Made by a program: the position numbers and the translations under genes. 35,373 nucleotides of DNA from Agathobacter sp. (lineage in GTDB: Bacteria > Bacillota > Clostridia > Lachnospirales > Lachnospiraceae): contig JAGAOC010000037.1 of NCBI GenBank assembly GCA_017623935.1, positions 1-35,373 on the forward strand, given 5' to 3'. This document shows, one piece after another, positions 1 to 7,494 of the stretch. The notes under the pieces were generated by a model that worked only from the letters and a program-made list of their open reading frames with translations, ran no database searches and was not told the origin of the DNA. Positions within the stretch are counted from its first letter, which is position 1, and each line of letters opens with the position of its first letter.

Positions 1-28
1 AATACAATAAAATCGCTCGAATTTAAAT

Positions 29-72
29 GACGCGATACGCGTCTTGACATTCTACACGACTAAACGCATACT
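29..72 (+). promoter_or_regulatory. Candidate promoter with abutting palindrome
   Basis: A 15-bp inverted repeat (gacgcg-ata-cgcgtc, 29-43) sits directly against a perfect -35 hexamer TTGACA (44-49). A 17-bp spacer leads to CATACT (67-72), a 4/6 match to the -10 consensus. The palindrome could be an operator. If the promoter is real, translation of the first gene must begin downstream of about 79, which conflicts with the TTG at 44. Confidence 0.35.
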
Positions 73-442
73 GGAATTGGAAGGACAGCAGTGGGGAGCT
101 GTTTCAAGTGTAGAGGGGTTCTGTGGTAATGTAATGATGAAGGAGAAATTAGGTCTGGAAACGAATATTATGGGAAGCAAAATGAAGGAGTTTGCTGTCG
201 AGCGGGGAATAGAAGAGGAGTTTATGGAGCTTTTCAACCCCAAGGGATCAGCAAAGGCGGAGCTGTTGCGAAGCATCTGCTGTGGAACGGAGATTTCGGG
301 ACTAGATCAATTAGAAGAGAAAGTCTTTGCGTATGGAAGTCTTTTAAAACAGAAGGATTCTCTGGAAAGAGAAGTTTTTGCTCATATGTATACGATATTG
401 CGCCAGATGAAAAAGAGTGCAGAAGAAAGTAACATCGAATAG
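44..442 (+). CDS. Unrecognised protein, start uncertain
   Basis: I do not recognise this protein. The frame is open from position 11 (stop at 8-10) to the TAG at 440-442. From the TTG at 44 it gives 132 residues. The product is soluble, charged and probably mostly helical, with no membrane segment, signal peptide or known motif visible. No ribosome site precedes the TTG at 44. The ATG-ATG pair at 134/137 is an alternative (about 102 residues) and would fit the promoter-like hexamers at 44-72, but it too lacks a well-spaced ribosome site (GAGGGG at 113-118 is about 15 nt away). The 5' end may therefore be truncated or rearranged. A strong terminator follows 34 bp downstream, so the stretch was probably transcribed as a unit ending here. 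Confidence 0.4.
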   Translation: MTFYTTKRILELEGQQWGAVSSVEGFCGNVMMKEKLGLETNIMGSKMKEFAVERGIEEEFMELFNPKGSAKAELLRSICCGTEISGLDQLEEKVFAYGSLLKQKDSLEREVFAHMYTILRQMKKSAEESNIE

Positions 443-475
443 CAGAAGAAAGGAAAATAGAACCCGATTACACGT

Positions 476-514
476 AAGGGCTTTTACCGGCAGATCCTGC
501 CGGAAAGCCCTTTT
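476..514 (+). terminator. Rho-independent terminator
   Basis: A long hairpin has arms AAGGGCTTT and AAAGCCCTT, with an inner CCGGCAG/CTGCCGG stem around the loop atc. TTTT follows at its 3' end. It ends the first gene and insulates the inverted-repeat-bounded gene that follows. Confidence 0.85.
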
Positions 515-543
515 CCATTAATAATTGAATAGGGGTTACACTC

Positions 544-572
544 TTGAAACATTCTAACCTATCCTTTATAAT
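544..572 (+). promoter_or_regulatory. Promoter of the small gene
   Basis: -35 TTGAAA (544-549), 17-bp spacer, perfect -10 TATAAT (567-572). Predicted start is near 579. The -35 box falls within the left inverted-repeat arm (518-550). Confidence 0.8.
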
Positions 573-621
573 GTAGACATATAAAACTATATGAAAGAGG
601 GTGTTGAAAGTGGGGGAAGAT

Positions 622-810
622 ATGAATAATGCAGAAATTATTAAAAACGCGATGGAGGACTTCAAAAAAGTCCAGAATTATATGTTAATTGCAAGAGAAG
701 AAAATGCAACTAAAACATATAACGTAATGAAAGATGAATATCTTTCATTAAAAGCTTTACTAAATGTCTTAGGTGTAAATCTTACAGACATTGACAAGAT
801 AAAAGAGTAA
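622..810 (+). CDS. Small unrecognised protein inside inverted repeats
   Basis: Sixty-two residues from the ATG at 622, preceded by GGGGGA at about 5 nt. In-frame GTG/TTG starts at 601, 604 and 610 would add up to 7 residues and cannot be excluded. The protein is lysine/glutamate rich and predicted to be two or three amphipathic helices (NAEIIKNAMEDFKKV, then YLSLKALLNVLGVNL). There is no signal peptide or membrane segment. I cannot assign a family; a Spo0E-like helical hairpin was considered but its SQELD-type motif is absent. It is the only gene between the 33-bp inverted repeats, with a dedicated promoter (544-572) and terminator (830-872), so it may be the passenger of a small mobile cassette. 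Confidence 0.7.
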   Translation: MNNAEIIKNAMEDFKKVQNYMLIAREENATKTYNVMKDEYLSLKALLNVLGVNLTDIDKIKE

Positions 811-829
811 CTAAAAAACAAGTTTGAAG

Positions 830-872
830 AGTGTAATCCCTATTGAATTATCAAAGGGGGTTGCACTTTTTT
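830..872 (+). terminator. Terminator overlapping the right inverted-repeat arm
   Basis: The arms agtgtaatccc (830-840) and ggggttgcact (857-867) pair over 11 bp with two G-U pairs, followed by an uninterrupted T run (867-873). The 5' half of the stem lies inside the right inverted-repeat arm (822-854), so one sequence may serve both as element end and terminator. Confidence 0.7.
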
Positions 873-954
873 TATGGTGCGCCGTGCCACGCTTCCAGTG
901 CCACAATCCCACTACCGGGAAAATGCTATCTTGTGGGCAAATAGTGCGAAAAAC

Positions 955-983
955 TTGTATTCCTCGAAAGAATGTCATATTAT
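955..983 (+). promoter_or_regulatory. Probable promoter of ddl-murF
   Basis: TTGTAT (955-960), 17-bp spacer, TATTAT (978-983). An overlapping TATAAT at 981-986 would need a 20-bp spacer. It lies 60-90 bp before the ddl start codon. The sequence from 875 to 950 shows nothing else I can name. Confidence 0.5.
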
Positions 984-1043
984 AATAAAGTATGACTGTT
1001 TTCAGGGGAAAACAGCCTAGAATGACAAGAAAGAGGCGTAGAT

Positions 1044-2093
1044 ATGAATATCGTTGTTTTAGCAGGCGGCTTAAGTACAGAACGTGATGTGTCTTTTAAG
1101 ACAGGAAGCATGGTAAGTGCCGCTTTAAGAGAGAATGGACATAAGGTAATTTTGCTTGACGTATTTATGGGATATAGTGACAAAGAAGAGAATCTGGAAG
1201 GAATCTTCGACAGAGCAGAAGAGATCAGTGTGAAGTTTGATAAGATTCCGGAAGTTGCTCCGGATCTGGCGAAAGTAAAGGCTTCCCGGAAGGATCAGTC
1301 CGATTGCTTCTTTGGACCGAATGTGATCGCAATGTGCCAGATGGCAGATGTGGTATTTATGGCACTTCACGGAGAGAATGGCGAGAACGGTAAGATTCAG
1401 GCAGCCTTTGATCTGTTTGGCATTAAATATACAGGAAGTGATTATTTAAGCAGTGCCATTGCCATGAATAAAGGAGTGGCAAAGCAGTTTTTTGTGGCAA
1501 ATAATATCCCAACTCCAATGGGAATTGCCATGACGAAAGAAAACAGACAGGATGATGTGACCAAGTTAAATCTCCGTCTTCCATGTGTAGTAAAACCATG
1601 TTGCGGCGGTTCCAGTATCGGAGTTACCATCGTAAGAGATCCGGAAGAATTTAAGGCAGCTTTAGACGAAGCATTCCAGTGGGAAGATGAACTGGTCATT
1701 GAGGAATTTGTACAGGGAAGAGAGTTTTCTGTAGGTGTGATCGAGGGCAAAGCTCTCCCAGTTATCGAGATTGCTCCAATTCAGGGATTTTATGATTATA
1801 AGAACAAATACAAAGCAGGAAGCGCAGTAGAGACCTGTCCGGCAGAACTGCCACAGGAGATCTCCGAGAAAATGCAGCATTATGCAGAGGAAGTGGCAAG
1901 AGTCATTGGACTTAACACCTATTCCCGTTCCGATTTCCTGTTAAATGAGCAGGGCGAGATGTTCTGTTTAGAGGCAAATACTCTTCCGGGAATGACACCG
2001 ACCAGCTTACTTCCACAGGAAGCAGCAGCGGTAGGAATAAATTTCAATGAACTTTGCGAGAAGATCATTGAGATCTCTCTGAAAAGATATTAA
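1044..2093 (+). CDS. ddl: D-alanine--D-alanine ligase
   Basis: Cytoplasmic ATP-dependent enzyme that joins two D-alanines for the peptidoglycan stem peptide. The 349-residue length is normal. The N-terminal domain begins with the substrate-binding signature GGLSTERDVS (8-17). The ATP-grasp part carries VVKPCCGGSSIG. An omega loop has the Tyr-Lys arrangement (YDYKNKYKAGS) usual for D-Ala rather than D-lactate ligases. The metal/phosphate signature near the C-terminus is LEANTLPGMTPTSLLPQ, with Ala where many Ddl have Ile/Val. AAAGAGG precedes the ATG at good spacing. murF starts 54 bp downstream; since MurF uses the dipeptide made here, the two probably form one transcript. The start is supported by ribosome site and N-terminal motif. 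Confidence 0.93.
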   Translation: MNIVVLAGGLSTERDVSFKTGSMVSAALRENGHKVILLDVFMGYSDKEENLEGIFDRAEEISVKFDKIPEVAPDLAKVKASRKDQSDCFFGPNVIAMCQMADVVFMALHGENGENGKIQAAFDLFGIKYTGSDYLSSAIAMNKGVAKQFFVANNIPTPMGIAMTKENRQDDVTKLNLRLPCVVKPCCGGSSIGVTIVRDPEEFKAALDEAFQWEDELVIEEFVQGREFSVGVIEGKALPVIEIAPIQGFYDYKNKYKAGSAVETCPAELPQEISEKMQHYAEEVARVIGLNTYSRSDFLLNEQGEMFCLEANTLPGMTPTSLLPQEAAAVGINFNELCEKIIEISLKRY

Positions 2094-2147
2094 GCATAGA
2101 AGATAGCAAGTGTAAAATGATATTAAGCATAAAAGGATGGAAAACGT

Positions 2148-3569
2148 ATGAATACAGCCATGCCACATATGACTTTGGAAAATATCGCCAAAGCGTGTAA
2201 CGGAACATACATAGGAGCTGAGGAAAAGAAAACCAGTCTTATCACCGGAGCTGTTACTGACAGCCGCCAGGTGGAGGAGGGCTATCTGTTCATCCCGATT
2301 AAGGGAGAGCGGGTAGATGGACATGATTTTATTCCGCAGGTATTTGAAAAAGGTGCCTCAGCAGTTCTTTCCGAGAAGCAGTTGGATGATCCGGCAGGTC
2401 CATATATTTTAGTGGAGTCTTCTACAACAGCGATGAAACAGATTGCTGCTTTTTATAGAAAAGCATTAGGGATCAAAGTGGTTGGAATTACCGGAAGCGT
2501 TGGAAAGACCAGCACCAAGGAAATGATAGCCAGTGTGTTGGAACAGAAATATTCTGTATTAAAAACTGCAGGTAATTTCAATAACGAGATCGGTCTTCCA
2601 CTTACCGTATTTCGTATCCGGGAAGAACATGAAGTAGCAGTTTTAGAAATGGGAATTTCCGATTTTGGAGAGATGAGCCGGTTAGCTGAGATTGCCAATC
2701 CGGATATTTGTGTCATCACCAATATTGGAGTCTGCCACCTGGAAAATCTGGGCACAAGAGATGGAATCTTAAAAGCCAAGACAGAGTGTTTTGACTATAT
2801 GAGAGAGCAGGGCACCGTTATCTTAAATGGAGATGATGATAAGCTTTCCACCAAAGCTCAGGTAAATGGAAAAGAAGCCCTTTTCTATGGAATGGGACAA
2901 GAGGCGAAGGCTGATGAAGCAGGAAATTTCATGGCAGAGAAAAAGATTTATGCCACAGATGTGGAGAATCTTGGTTTTGAAGGAATGGCTGCTCATATTC
3001 ATACACCGGAGGGAGATTTTGAAGCGCATATTTCCATTCCGGGAGAACATAATGTATATAACGCTTTAGCGGCTACTGCAGTAGGACTTACTTTAGGACT
3101 TACCTTAGAAGAGATCAAAGCAGGGATCGCCCAGGCAAAGACCATTGCAGGAAGAACTAATTTCCTGAAAGTAAACGGCATGACAGTCATTGATGATTGC
3201 TACAATGCCAATCCGGTTTCCATGAAATCCGCCATCTCACTTTTGGCTCATGCAAAAGGAAGAAGCATTGCAGTGTTAGGCGATATGGGAGAACTGGGTG
3301 AGAATGAAAAAGCCATGCACCATGAGGTTGGTGTGGCTGTAGGACAGGAAAGGATCCATACCCTTTTTGCGGCAGGAGAGTTAGCAGAAGAATACGCTCT
3401 TGGTACAAAAGAAATAAATCCTGATTGTGAAGTTTATTATTTTAAGACGAGAGATGAGATGGCAGAGGCTTTAAGCCAGTATGTAAAGCCGGAAGATACA
3501 GTGTTAGTAAAGGCATCTCATTTTATGGAGTTTCCGAAAGTTGTGGAACTTTTATCTGATTTAAAGTAA
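2148..3569 (+). CDS. murF: UDP-MurNAc-tripeptide--D-Ala-D-Ala ligase
   Basis: Mur ligase that adds the D-Ala-D-Ala dipeptide to UDP-MurNAc-tripeptide, the last cytoplasmic step of peptidoglycan precursor assembly. The 473 residues are of family length. An N-terminal substrate domain (about 1-105) includes the SRQVEEGYLFIPIKGERVDGH stretch, read here as the uridine-binding part. The central ATPase domain has P-loop GITGSVGKTSTK (113-124) followed by NFNNEIGLPLT, characteristic of MurF. The C-terminal domain contains VIDDCYNANPVSM and VLGDMGELG. The start ATG has AAGGATGG about 7 nt upstream. It lies directly after ddl, whose product is its substrate. A cyclophilin gene follows after 65 bp. Confidence 0.95.
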   Translation: MNTAMPHMTLENIAKACNGTYIGAEEKKTSLITGAVTDSRQVEEGYLFIPIKGERVDGHDFIPQVFEKGASAVLSEKQLDDPAGPYILVESSTTAMKQIAAFYRKALGIKVVGITGSVGKTSTKEMIASVLEQKYSVLKTAGNFNNEIGLPLTVFRIREEHEVAVLEMGISDFGEMSRLAEIANPDICVITNIGVCHLENLGTRDGILKAKTECFDYMREQGTVILNGDDDKLSTKAQVNGKEALFYGMGQEAKADEAGNFMAEKKIYATDVENLGFEGMAAHIHTPEGDFEAHISIPGEHNVYNALAATAVGLTLGLTLEEIKAGIAQAKTIAGRTNFLKVNGMTVIDDCYNANPVSMKSAISLLAHAKGRSIAVLGDMGELGENEKAMHHEVGVAVGQERIHTLFAAGELAEEYALGTKEINPDCEVYYFKTRDEMAEALSQYVKPEDTVLVKASHFMEFPKVVELLSDLK

Positions 3570-3634
3570 AATAACTGCAGGAATTTCAACAGAAATTTAC
3601 GCATAAATAGATCAAAAGAAAAGAGGACAAAAAA

Positions 3635-4153
3635 ATGGCAAATCCAGTTGTAACTTTTACTATGGAAAACGGAGATGTGATGAAAGCAGAGCTTTATCCA
3701 GAGATCGCTCCAAATACTGTTAATAACTTTATCAGTCTTGTAAGCAAGGGATTTTATAATGGACTGATCTTCCACCGTGTTATCGCAGGATTCATGATCC
3801 AGGGTGGAGATCCAGAAGGCTCAGGAATGGGTGGCCCAGGATATGGGATCAAAGGTGAATTTGCACAGAATGGTGTAAAGAATGACTTAAAACATTCCAA
3901 AGGAGTTCTGTCTATGGCTCGTTCTATGATGCCTAACTCTGCAGGAAGCCAGTTCTTCATCATGCACCAGGATGCACCACACTTAGATGGAGCTTATGCT
4001 GCTTTTGGTAAGGTCGTAGAAGGTCTGGAAGTGGTAGATAAGATCGCTATGACAGCTACAGATTACAGTGACCGTCCAATCGAGGCTCAGGTTATGAAGA
4101 CCGTAACAGTAGATACTTTTGGAGTAGAATATCCAGAACCAGAAAAGATGTAA
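3635..4153 (+). CDS. Cyclophilin-type peptidyl-prolyl cis-trans isomerase
   Basis: Catalyses cis-trans isomerisation of prolyl bonds during protein folding. The 172 residues form a single cyclophilin domain without signal peptide or lipobox, so it is cytoplasmic. Family landmarks seen are FHRVIAGFMIQGGDPEGSG (catalytic Arg and Phe region), the SMARSMMPNSAGSQFFI segment and HLDGAYAAFGKVVEG. AAAAGAGGA precedes the ATG. It follows murF by 65 bp, and the next gene starts 7 bp after its stop. It probably belongs to the same transcript, though nothing in the sequence links it functionally to wall synthesis. Confidence 0.93.
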   Translation: MANPVVTFTMENGDVMKAELYPEIAPNTVNNFISLVSKGFYNGLIFHRVIAGFMIQGGDPEGSGMGGPGYGIKGEFAQNGVKNDLKHSKGVLSMARSMMPNSAGSQFFIMHQDAPHLDGAYAAFGKVVEGLEVVDKIAMTATDYSDRPIEAQVMKTVTVDTFGVEYPEPEKM

Positions 4154-4160
4154 TCTGTGG

Positions 4161-5030
4161 ATGAACGGTATGGAATGGAAAGTTCTATTATATGTGCCGG
4201 AAGAAATAGAAAATGAGGAATTTTTATGCGCCTGGATCCATCGCCACGCCCAGCTTGTGCTGGGAGGTGATGGTATCCAGGCGGTTGCATTACAGGGGTG
4301 GAACCAATCCGAAGGGATCTCCCCGGATAACTGTCTGTTGATCGCTGCCACAGACGAGACCCTTTCCGTTGCACAACAACTTCATATGGCAGCGCTTGCT
4401 TATGCAAATCCCAAGTATCCAAACCAGAAATTTCAAGGTGTGGATATGATCGTGGAAGGATTTGAAGAGGTGGATACCCGTTTTATGCTTCGGGTGTTCT
4501 GGCGGTATCATCACATTCCCTGGATCATCACAGAAACCCCTCGGTGCCTGATCCGGGAACTGGAATTAGCCGATGTAAAACAGCTTTTTGAACTCTATGA
4601 GAAACCGGGGATCACAGAATTTGTGGAACCACTTTTTCCATGGAAAGAGGAACTAGAGTATGAAAAAGCATATATTGAAAATATATACCGGTATCAGGAA
4701 TTCGGAACCTGGCTGGTATTTCATAAAGAGACAGGGCAGCTCATAGGTAGGGCTGGTTTTGAGCAGAGGGAGTTAGAAGACGGAGCAGGGCTGGAAATGG
4801 GCTACATTATCGCGCCGGAATATCAGAACCAGGGCTATGCCACAGAAGTCTGTCAGGCATTAATGCAGTACGCCTGGGAAAATCTGGAATATGAAGATGT
4901 AAATTGTCTCATTCAAAAAGGGAATACTGCTTCTATCCATTTAGCGGAAAAACTGGGATTTACCTTTCAAAAAGAGACAGAAATCACCGGAGAACCTATG
5001 GAATGGTATAGAAAAGCACTTAGATTTTGA
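4161..5030 (+). CDS. Two-part protein with C-terminal GNAT acetyltransferase
   Basis: 289 residues. The C-terminal half (about 128-289) is a GNAT N-acyltransferase: it opens with CLIRELELADVKQLFELY, has the strand GQLIGRAGFEQRE and the acetyl-CoA loop APEYQNQGYATEV, and ends with NTASIHLAEKLGFTFQKE. This is the RimJ/RimL-like layout that acetylates amines; the substrate cannot be told. The N-terminal about 125 residues lack an obvious motif; the VDMIVEGFEEVD...RVFWRYHHIPW segment recalls the end of HAD-type domains fused to GNAT in related bacteria, which is only an impression. No strong ribosome site precedes the ATG, and the gap to the cyclophilin stop is 7 bp, suggesting translational coupling. 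The product ends just before the promoter of the rel operon. Confidence 0.85.
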   Translation: MNGMEWKVLLYVPEEIENEEFLCAWIHRHAQLVLGGDGIQAVALQGWNQSEGISPDNCLLIAATDETLSVAQQLHMAALAYANPKYPNQKFQGVDMIVEGFEEVDTRFMLRVFWRYHHIPWIITETPRCLIRELELADVKQLFELYEKPGITEFVEPLFPWKEELEYEKAYIENIYRYQEFGTWLVFHKETGQLIGRAGFEQRELEDGAGLEMGYIIAPEYQNQGYATEVCQALMQYAWENLEYEDVNCLIQKGNTASIHLAEKLGFTFQKETEITGEPMEWYRKALRF

Positions 5031-5037
5031 CAAATTA

Positions 5038-5066
5038 TTGCTTTTTAGAAAGAAATAAAATATAAT
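5038..5066 (+). promoter_or_regulatory. Promoter of the rel-hemZ-hisS-aspS run
   Basis: -35 TTGCTT (5038-5043), exactly 17 bp, perfect -10 TATAAT (5061-5066), about 45 bp before the rel start. A TTGACA at 5027-5032 is too far from the -10 (28 bp). Confidence 0.75.
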
Positions 5067-5115
5067 AGAAACACTTATAAATTGGGAAAGTAGAAACGAA
5101 AAGCAGGTGAGTCAA

Positions 5116-7455
5116 GTGGCAGACATTACTACAGAAGAATTAGAGCGGCTGGAGCGGGAGTTTCATTCCAGTGCGGAAAGCATTAAATCTATTAAAGAAT
5201 TTGTTAGCCCGGAAGATCTGTATGAGGAGTTAATTCACAGTATTCGCAAGTATCATCCTTCCGCAGATATTTCTCTGGTGGAGAAAGCATATAAGGTTGC
5301 TTATGATGCTCATGAGGGACAGGTGCGCAAATCAGGAGAAGCTTATATCATTCATCCTCTTTGTGTAGCTATTATTCTTGCGGAATTAGAGTTGGATAAA
5401 GAGACGATTGCCGCAGGTCTTCTTCATGATGTCCTTGAAGATACCATTATGACAGATCAGGAGATCATTGATGAGTTCGGAGAAGAAGTTCTTCTGTTAG
5501 TAGATGATGTTACCAAATTAAAGAACCTGCATTTATCAGAAGGAGAGAAGAAAGCCCACGATAAGAATGCGGATCGTCTGGAAATGCAGGCAGAGAACCT
5601 GCGTAAGATGTTCCTTGCTATGGCGAAGGATATCCGTGTTATCATGATCAAGCTGGCAGACCGCCTTCATAATATGCGTACTATGCGCTATCAGTCAAAA
5701 GAAGCCCAGGTTCGCATTGCCCGTGAGACTCAGGAAATCTACTGCCCAATTGCTCAGAGACTTGGTATCAGTAAGATCAAGATCGAATTAGAAGATCTTT
5801 CTTTAAAATATTTGAATCCGGAAGCTTATTATGACCTGGTAGAGAAGGTTGCCATGCGTAAAGATGTTCGGGATGGTTATGTACAGAGTCTGGTAGATGA
5901 AGTTCGGAAGAATGTAGATGAGGCTGGAATCAAAGCAGACATCTCAGGAAGAGCGAAGCACTTCTTTAGTATTTATAAGAAGATGGTGAATCAGGATAAG
6001 ACCATCGACCAGATCTATGACTTATTTGCAATTCGTATTTTAGTAGATAATATCAAAGACTGTTATGCGGTTCTGGGAATCATGCATGAGAAATACAAAC
6101 CGATCCCAGGTCGTTTCAAAGACTATATCGCTATGCCGAAGCCGAATATGTATCAGTCTTTGCATACCACTTTGATCGGACCGAGTGGTCAGCCTTTTGA
6201 GATCCAGATCCGTACCTTTGAGATGCACCGTACCGCAGAATATGGTATCGCTGCCCATTGGAAATACAAAGAGACCAATAACGGCAATGCCACTTCTACC
6301 ACTGTAACAGAGGAAGAGAAGTTAAGCTGGCTCCGCCAGATCTTAGAGTGGCAGAGAGATATGTCCGATAACAGAGAATTCATGAGTCTGTTAAAGAGTG
6401 ACCTGGATCTGTTTTCTGACACAGTATTCTGTTTTACGCCATCAGGAGATGTAAAGAACCTGCCAAATGGTTCTACTCCGATCGATTTTGCTTATAGTAT
6501 TCATTCTGCTGTAGGTAACAAGATGGTTGGCGCGAAAGTCAATGGAAAACTGGTGCCGATCGATTATGTGATCCAAAACGGTGATCGTCTGGAAGTGATC
6601 ACTTCCCAGAACTCTAAGGGACCAAGCCGAGACTGGTTGAATATCGTTAAGAGCACTCAGGCAAAGAATAAGATCAACCAGTGGTTCAGAAGTGAATTAA
6701 AAGAAGAAAATATCCTGCGTGGAAAAGAATTAATGATAGCTTATGCCAAAGCCAAAGCCATTAATTTCCCGGATATCAATAAAGCCGAGTATCAGGAAAA
6801 GATCCTTCGGAAATATGGTTTCCATGATTGGAACTCCTGTCTTGCCACCATTGGTCATGGCGGACTAAAAGAAGGTCAGATCGTAAACCGTATGTATGAG
6901 GAATACAAGAAAGACCATATCGTTCCTATGACTGACGAAGATGTTATGGAAGCGATTGCTGAGAGTAAGCCTCAGGAAGCACCGAAGAAATCCAGAAGTG
7001 GAATCGTAGTAAAAGGACTTTACGATGTGGCGGTGCATTTTTCTAAATGTTGTAGTCCTGTACCAGGAGATGAGATCGTAGGATTTGTTACTCGTGGACG
7101 TGGCGTTTCTATCCATCGGACCGATTGTATTAACGTGCTGAATCTTTCGGAGATAGAAAGAGATCGTTTGATCGAAGCAGAATGGCAGGCAGGTGCAGAA
7201 AGCTCAACCTTCGGGGAGTACCATGCAGATATCAAGATTTACTGTCAGGACAGAGCAGGCCTTCTGGTGGATATTACCCGTATTTTTACCGAACGGGATA
7301 TCAATATCAGCGGCATCCATTCTAAGACCAGCAAACAGGGAATTGCTACCATTGATGTGTCCTTTAACACAAAGGGACGGGAGCAGATCAATAGTCTGGT
7401 AGAAAAAATACGTCAGATCGACAGCGTGATCGATATAGAAAGAACCACCGGCTAG
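5116..7455 (+). CDS. rel: Bifunctional (p)ppGpp synthetase/hydrolase (RelA/SpoT)
   Basis: Makes and degrades the stringent-response alarmone (p)ppGpp. Domain order is the long RSH type. The HD hydrolase domain has Y-IIHP, LLHDVLEDT with an intact HD pair, and IKLADRLHNMRTM. The synthetase domain has YDLFAIRILVD, RFKDYIAMPKPNMYQSLHT and EIQIRTFEMHRTAEYGIAAHW. Then come a TGS domain (VFCFTPSGDVKNLPNGSTPIDFAY split over about 20 residues), a zinc-finger-like region (HFSKCCSPVPGD) and a C-terminal ACT domain. Both catalytic centres look intact. I prefer the GTG at 5116 (779 residues) because AGGTGA at 5105-5110 sits 5 nt before it; the GTG at 5107 overlaps that site. It is the first gene after a good promoter and is followed by MBL, hemZ and tRNA-synthetase genes. 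Confidence 0.95.
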   Translation: MADITTEELERLEREFHSSAESIKSIKEFVSPEDLYEELIHSIRKYHPSADISLVEKAYKVAYDAHEGQVRKSGEAYIIHPLCVAIILAELELDKETIAAGLLHDVLEDTIMTDQEIIDEFGEEVLLLVDDVTKLKNLHLSEGEKKAHDKNADRLEMQAENLRKMFLAMAKDIRVIMIKLADRLHNMRTMRYQSKEAQVRIARETQEIYCPIAQRLGISKIKIELEDLSLKYLNPEAYYDLVEKVAMRKDVRDGYVQSLVDEVRKNVDEAGIKADISGRAKHFFSIYKKMVNQDKTIDQIYDLFAIRILVDNIKDCYAVLGIMHEKYKPIPGRFKDYIAMPKPNMYQSLHTTLIGPSGQPFEIQIRTFEMHRTAEYGIAAHWKYKETNNGNATSTTVTEEEKLSWLRQILEWQRDMSDNREFMSLLKSDLDLFSDTVFCFTPSGDVKNLPNGSTPIDFAYSIHSAVGNKMVGAKVNGKLVPIDYVIQNGDRLEVITSQNSKGPSRDWLNIVKSTQAKNKINQWFRSELKEENILRGKELMIAYAKAKAINFPDINKAEYQEKILRKYGFHDWNSCLATIGHGGLKEGQIVNRMYEEYKKDHIVPMTDEDVMEAIAESKPQEAPKKSRSGIVVKGLYDVAVHFSKCCSPVPGDEIVGFVTRGRGVSIHRTDCINVLNLSEIERDRLIEAEWQAGAESSTFGEYHADIKIYCQDRAGLLVDITRIFTERDINISGIHSKTSKQGIATIDVSFNTKGREQINSLVEKIRQIDSVIDIERTTG

Positions 7456-7474
7456 ACTTGGTGGTTCTTAATTT
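7442..7474 (+). terminator. Hairpin overlapping the rel stop codon
   Basis: GAACCACC (7442-7449) and GGTGGTTC (7460-7467) form a perfect 8-bp stem with a 10-nt loop that contains the rel TAG (7453-7455). It is followed by a weak T-rich tract (ttaattt). It may be a leaky terminator or a processing/stability element between rel and the MBL gene. Confidence 0.5.
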
Positions 7475-7494
7475 AATCAAACGGAGGTACCCAC

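Larger units (their letters stand above)
518..854. repeat. 33-bp imperfect inverted repeat enclosing a small gene
   Basis: The left arm is 518-550 and the right arm 822-854. Read as reverse complement, the right arm matches the left at 29 of 33 positions, with cores aggggttacactcttgaaac and agggattacactcttcaaac. The arms bracket one 62-residue gene with its own promoter and terminator. The -35 box lies inside the left arm and half of the terminator stem inside the right arm. The left arm lies upstream of the predicted transcription start, so the pairing is not explained by folding of that gene's mRNA. The arrangement resembles a MITE or mini-transposon. No convincing target-site duplication was found. 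Confidence 0.65.

Noticed and set aside
1-30. A frame reading NTIKSLEFK and then a stop, possibly the end of an upstream gene
   Set aside because: Nine codons are too few to support a gene, and another frame is also open across the same bases.
880-905. Two copies of gtgccac before ddl as possible regulatory repeats
   Set aside because: Seven-base repeats at this spacing are weak and there is no known motif.
5027-5066. TTGACA at 5027 as the -35 of the rel promoter
   Set aside because: It is 28 bp from the -10; TTGCTT at 5038 has the correct 17-bp spacing.
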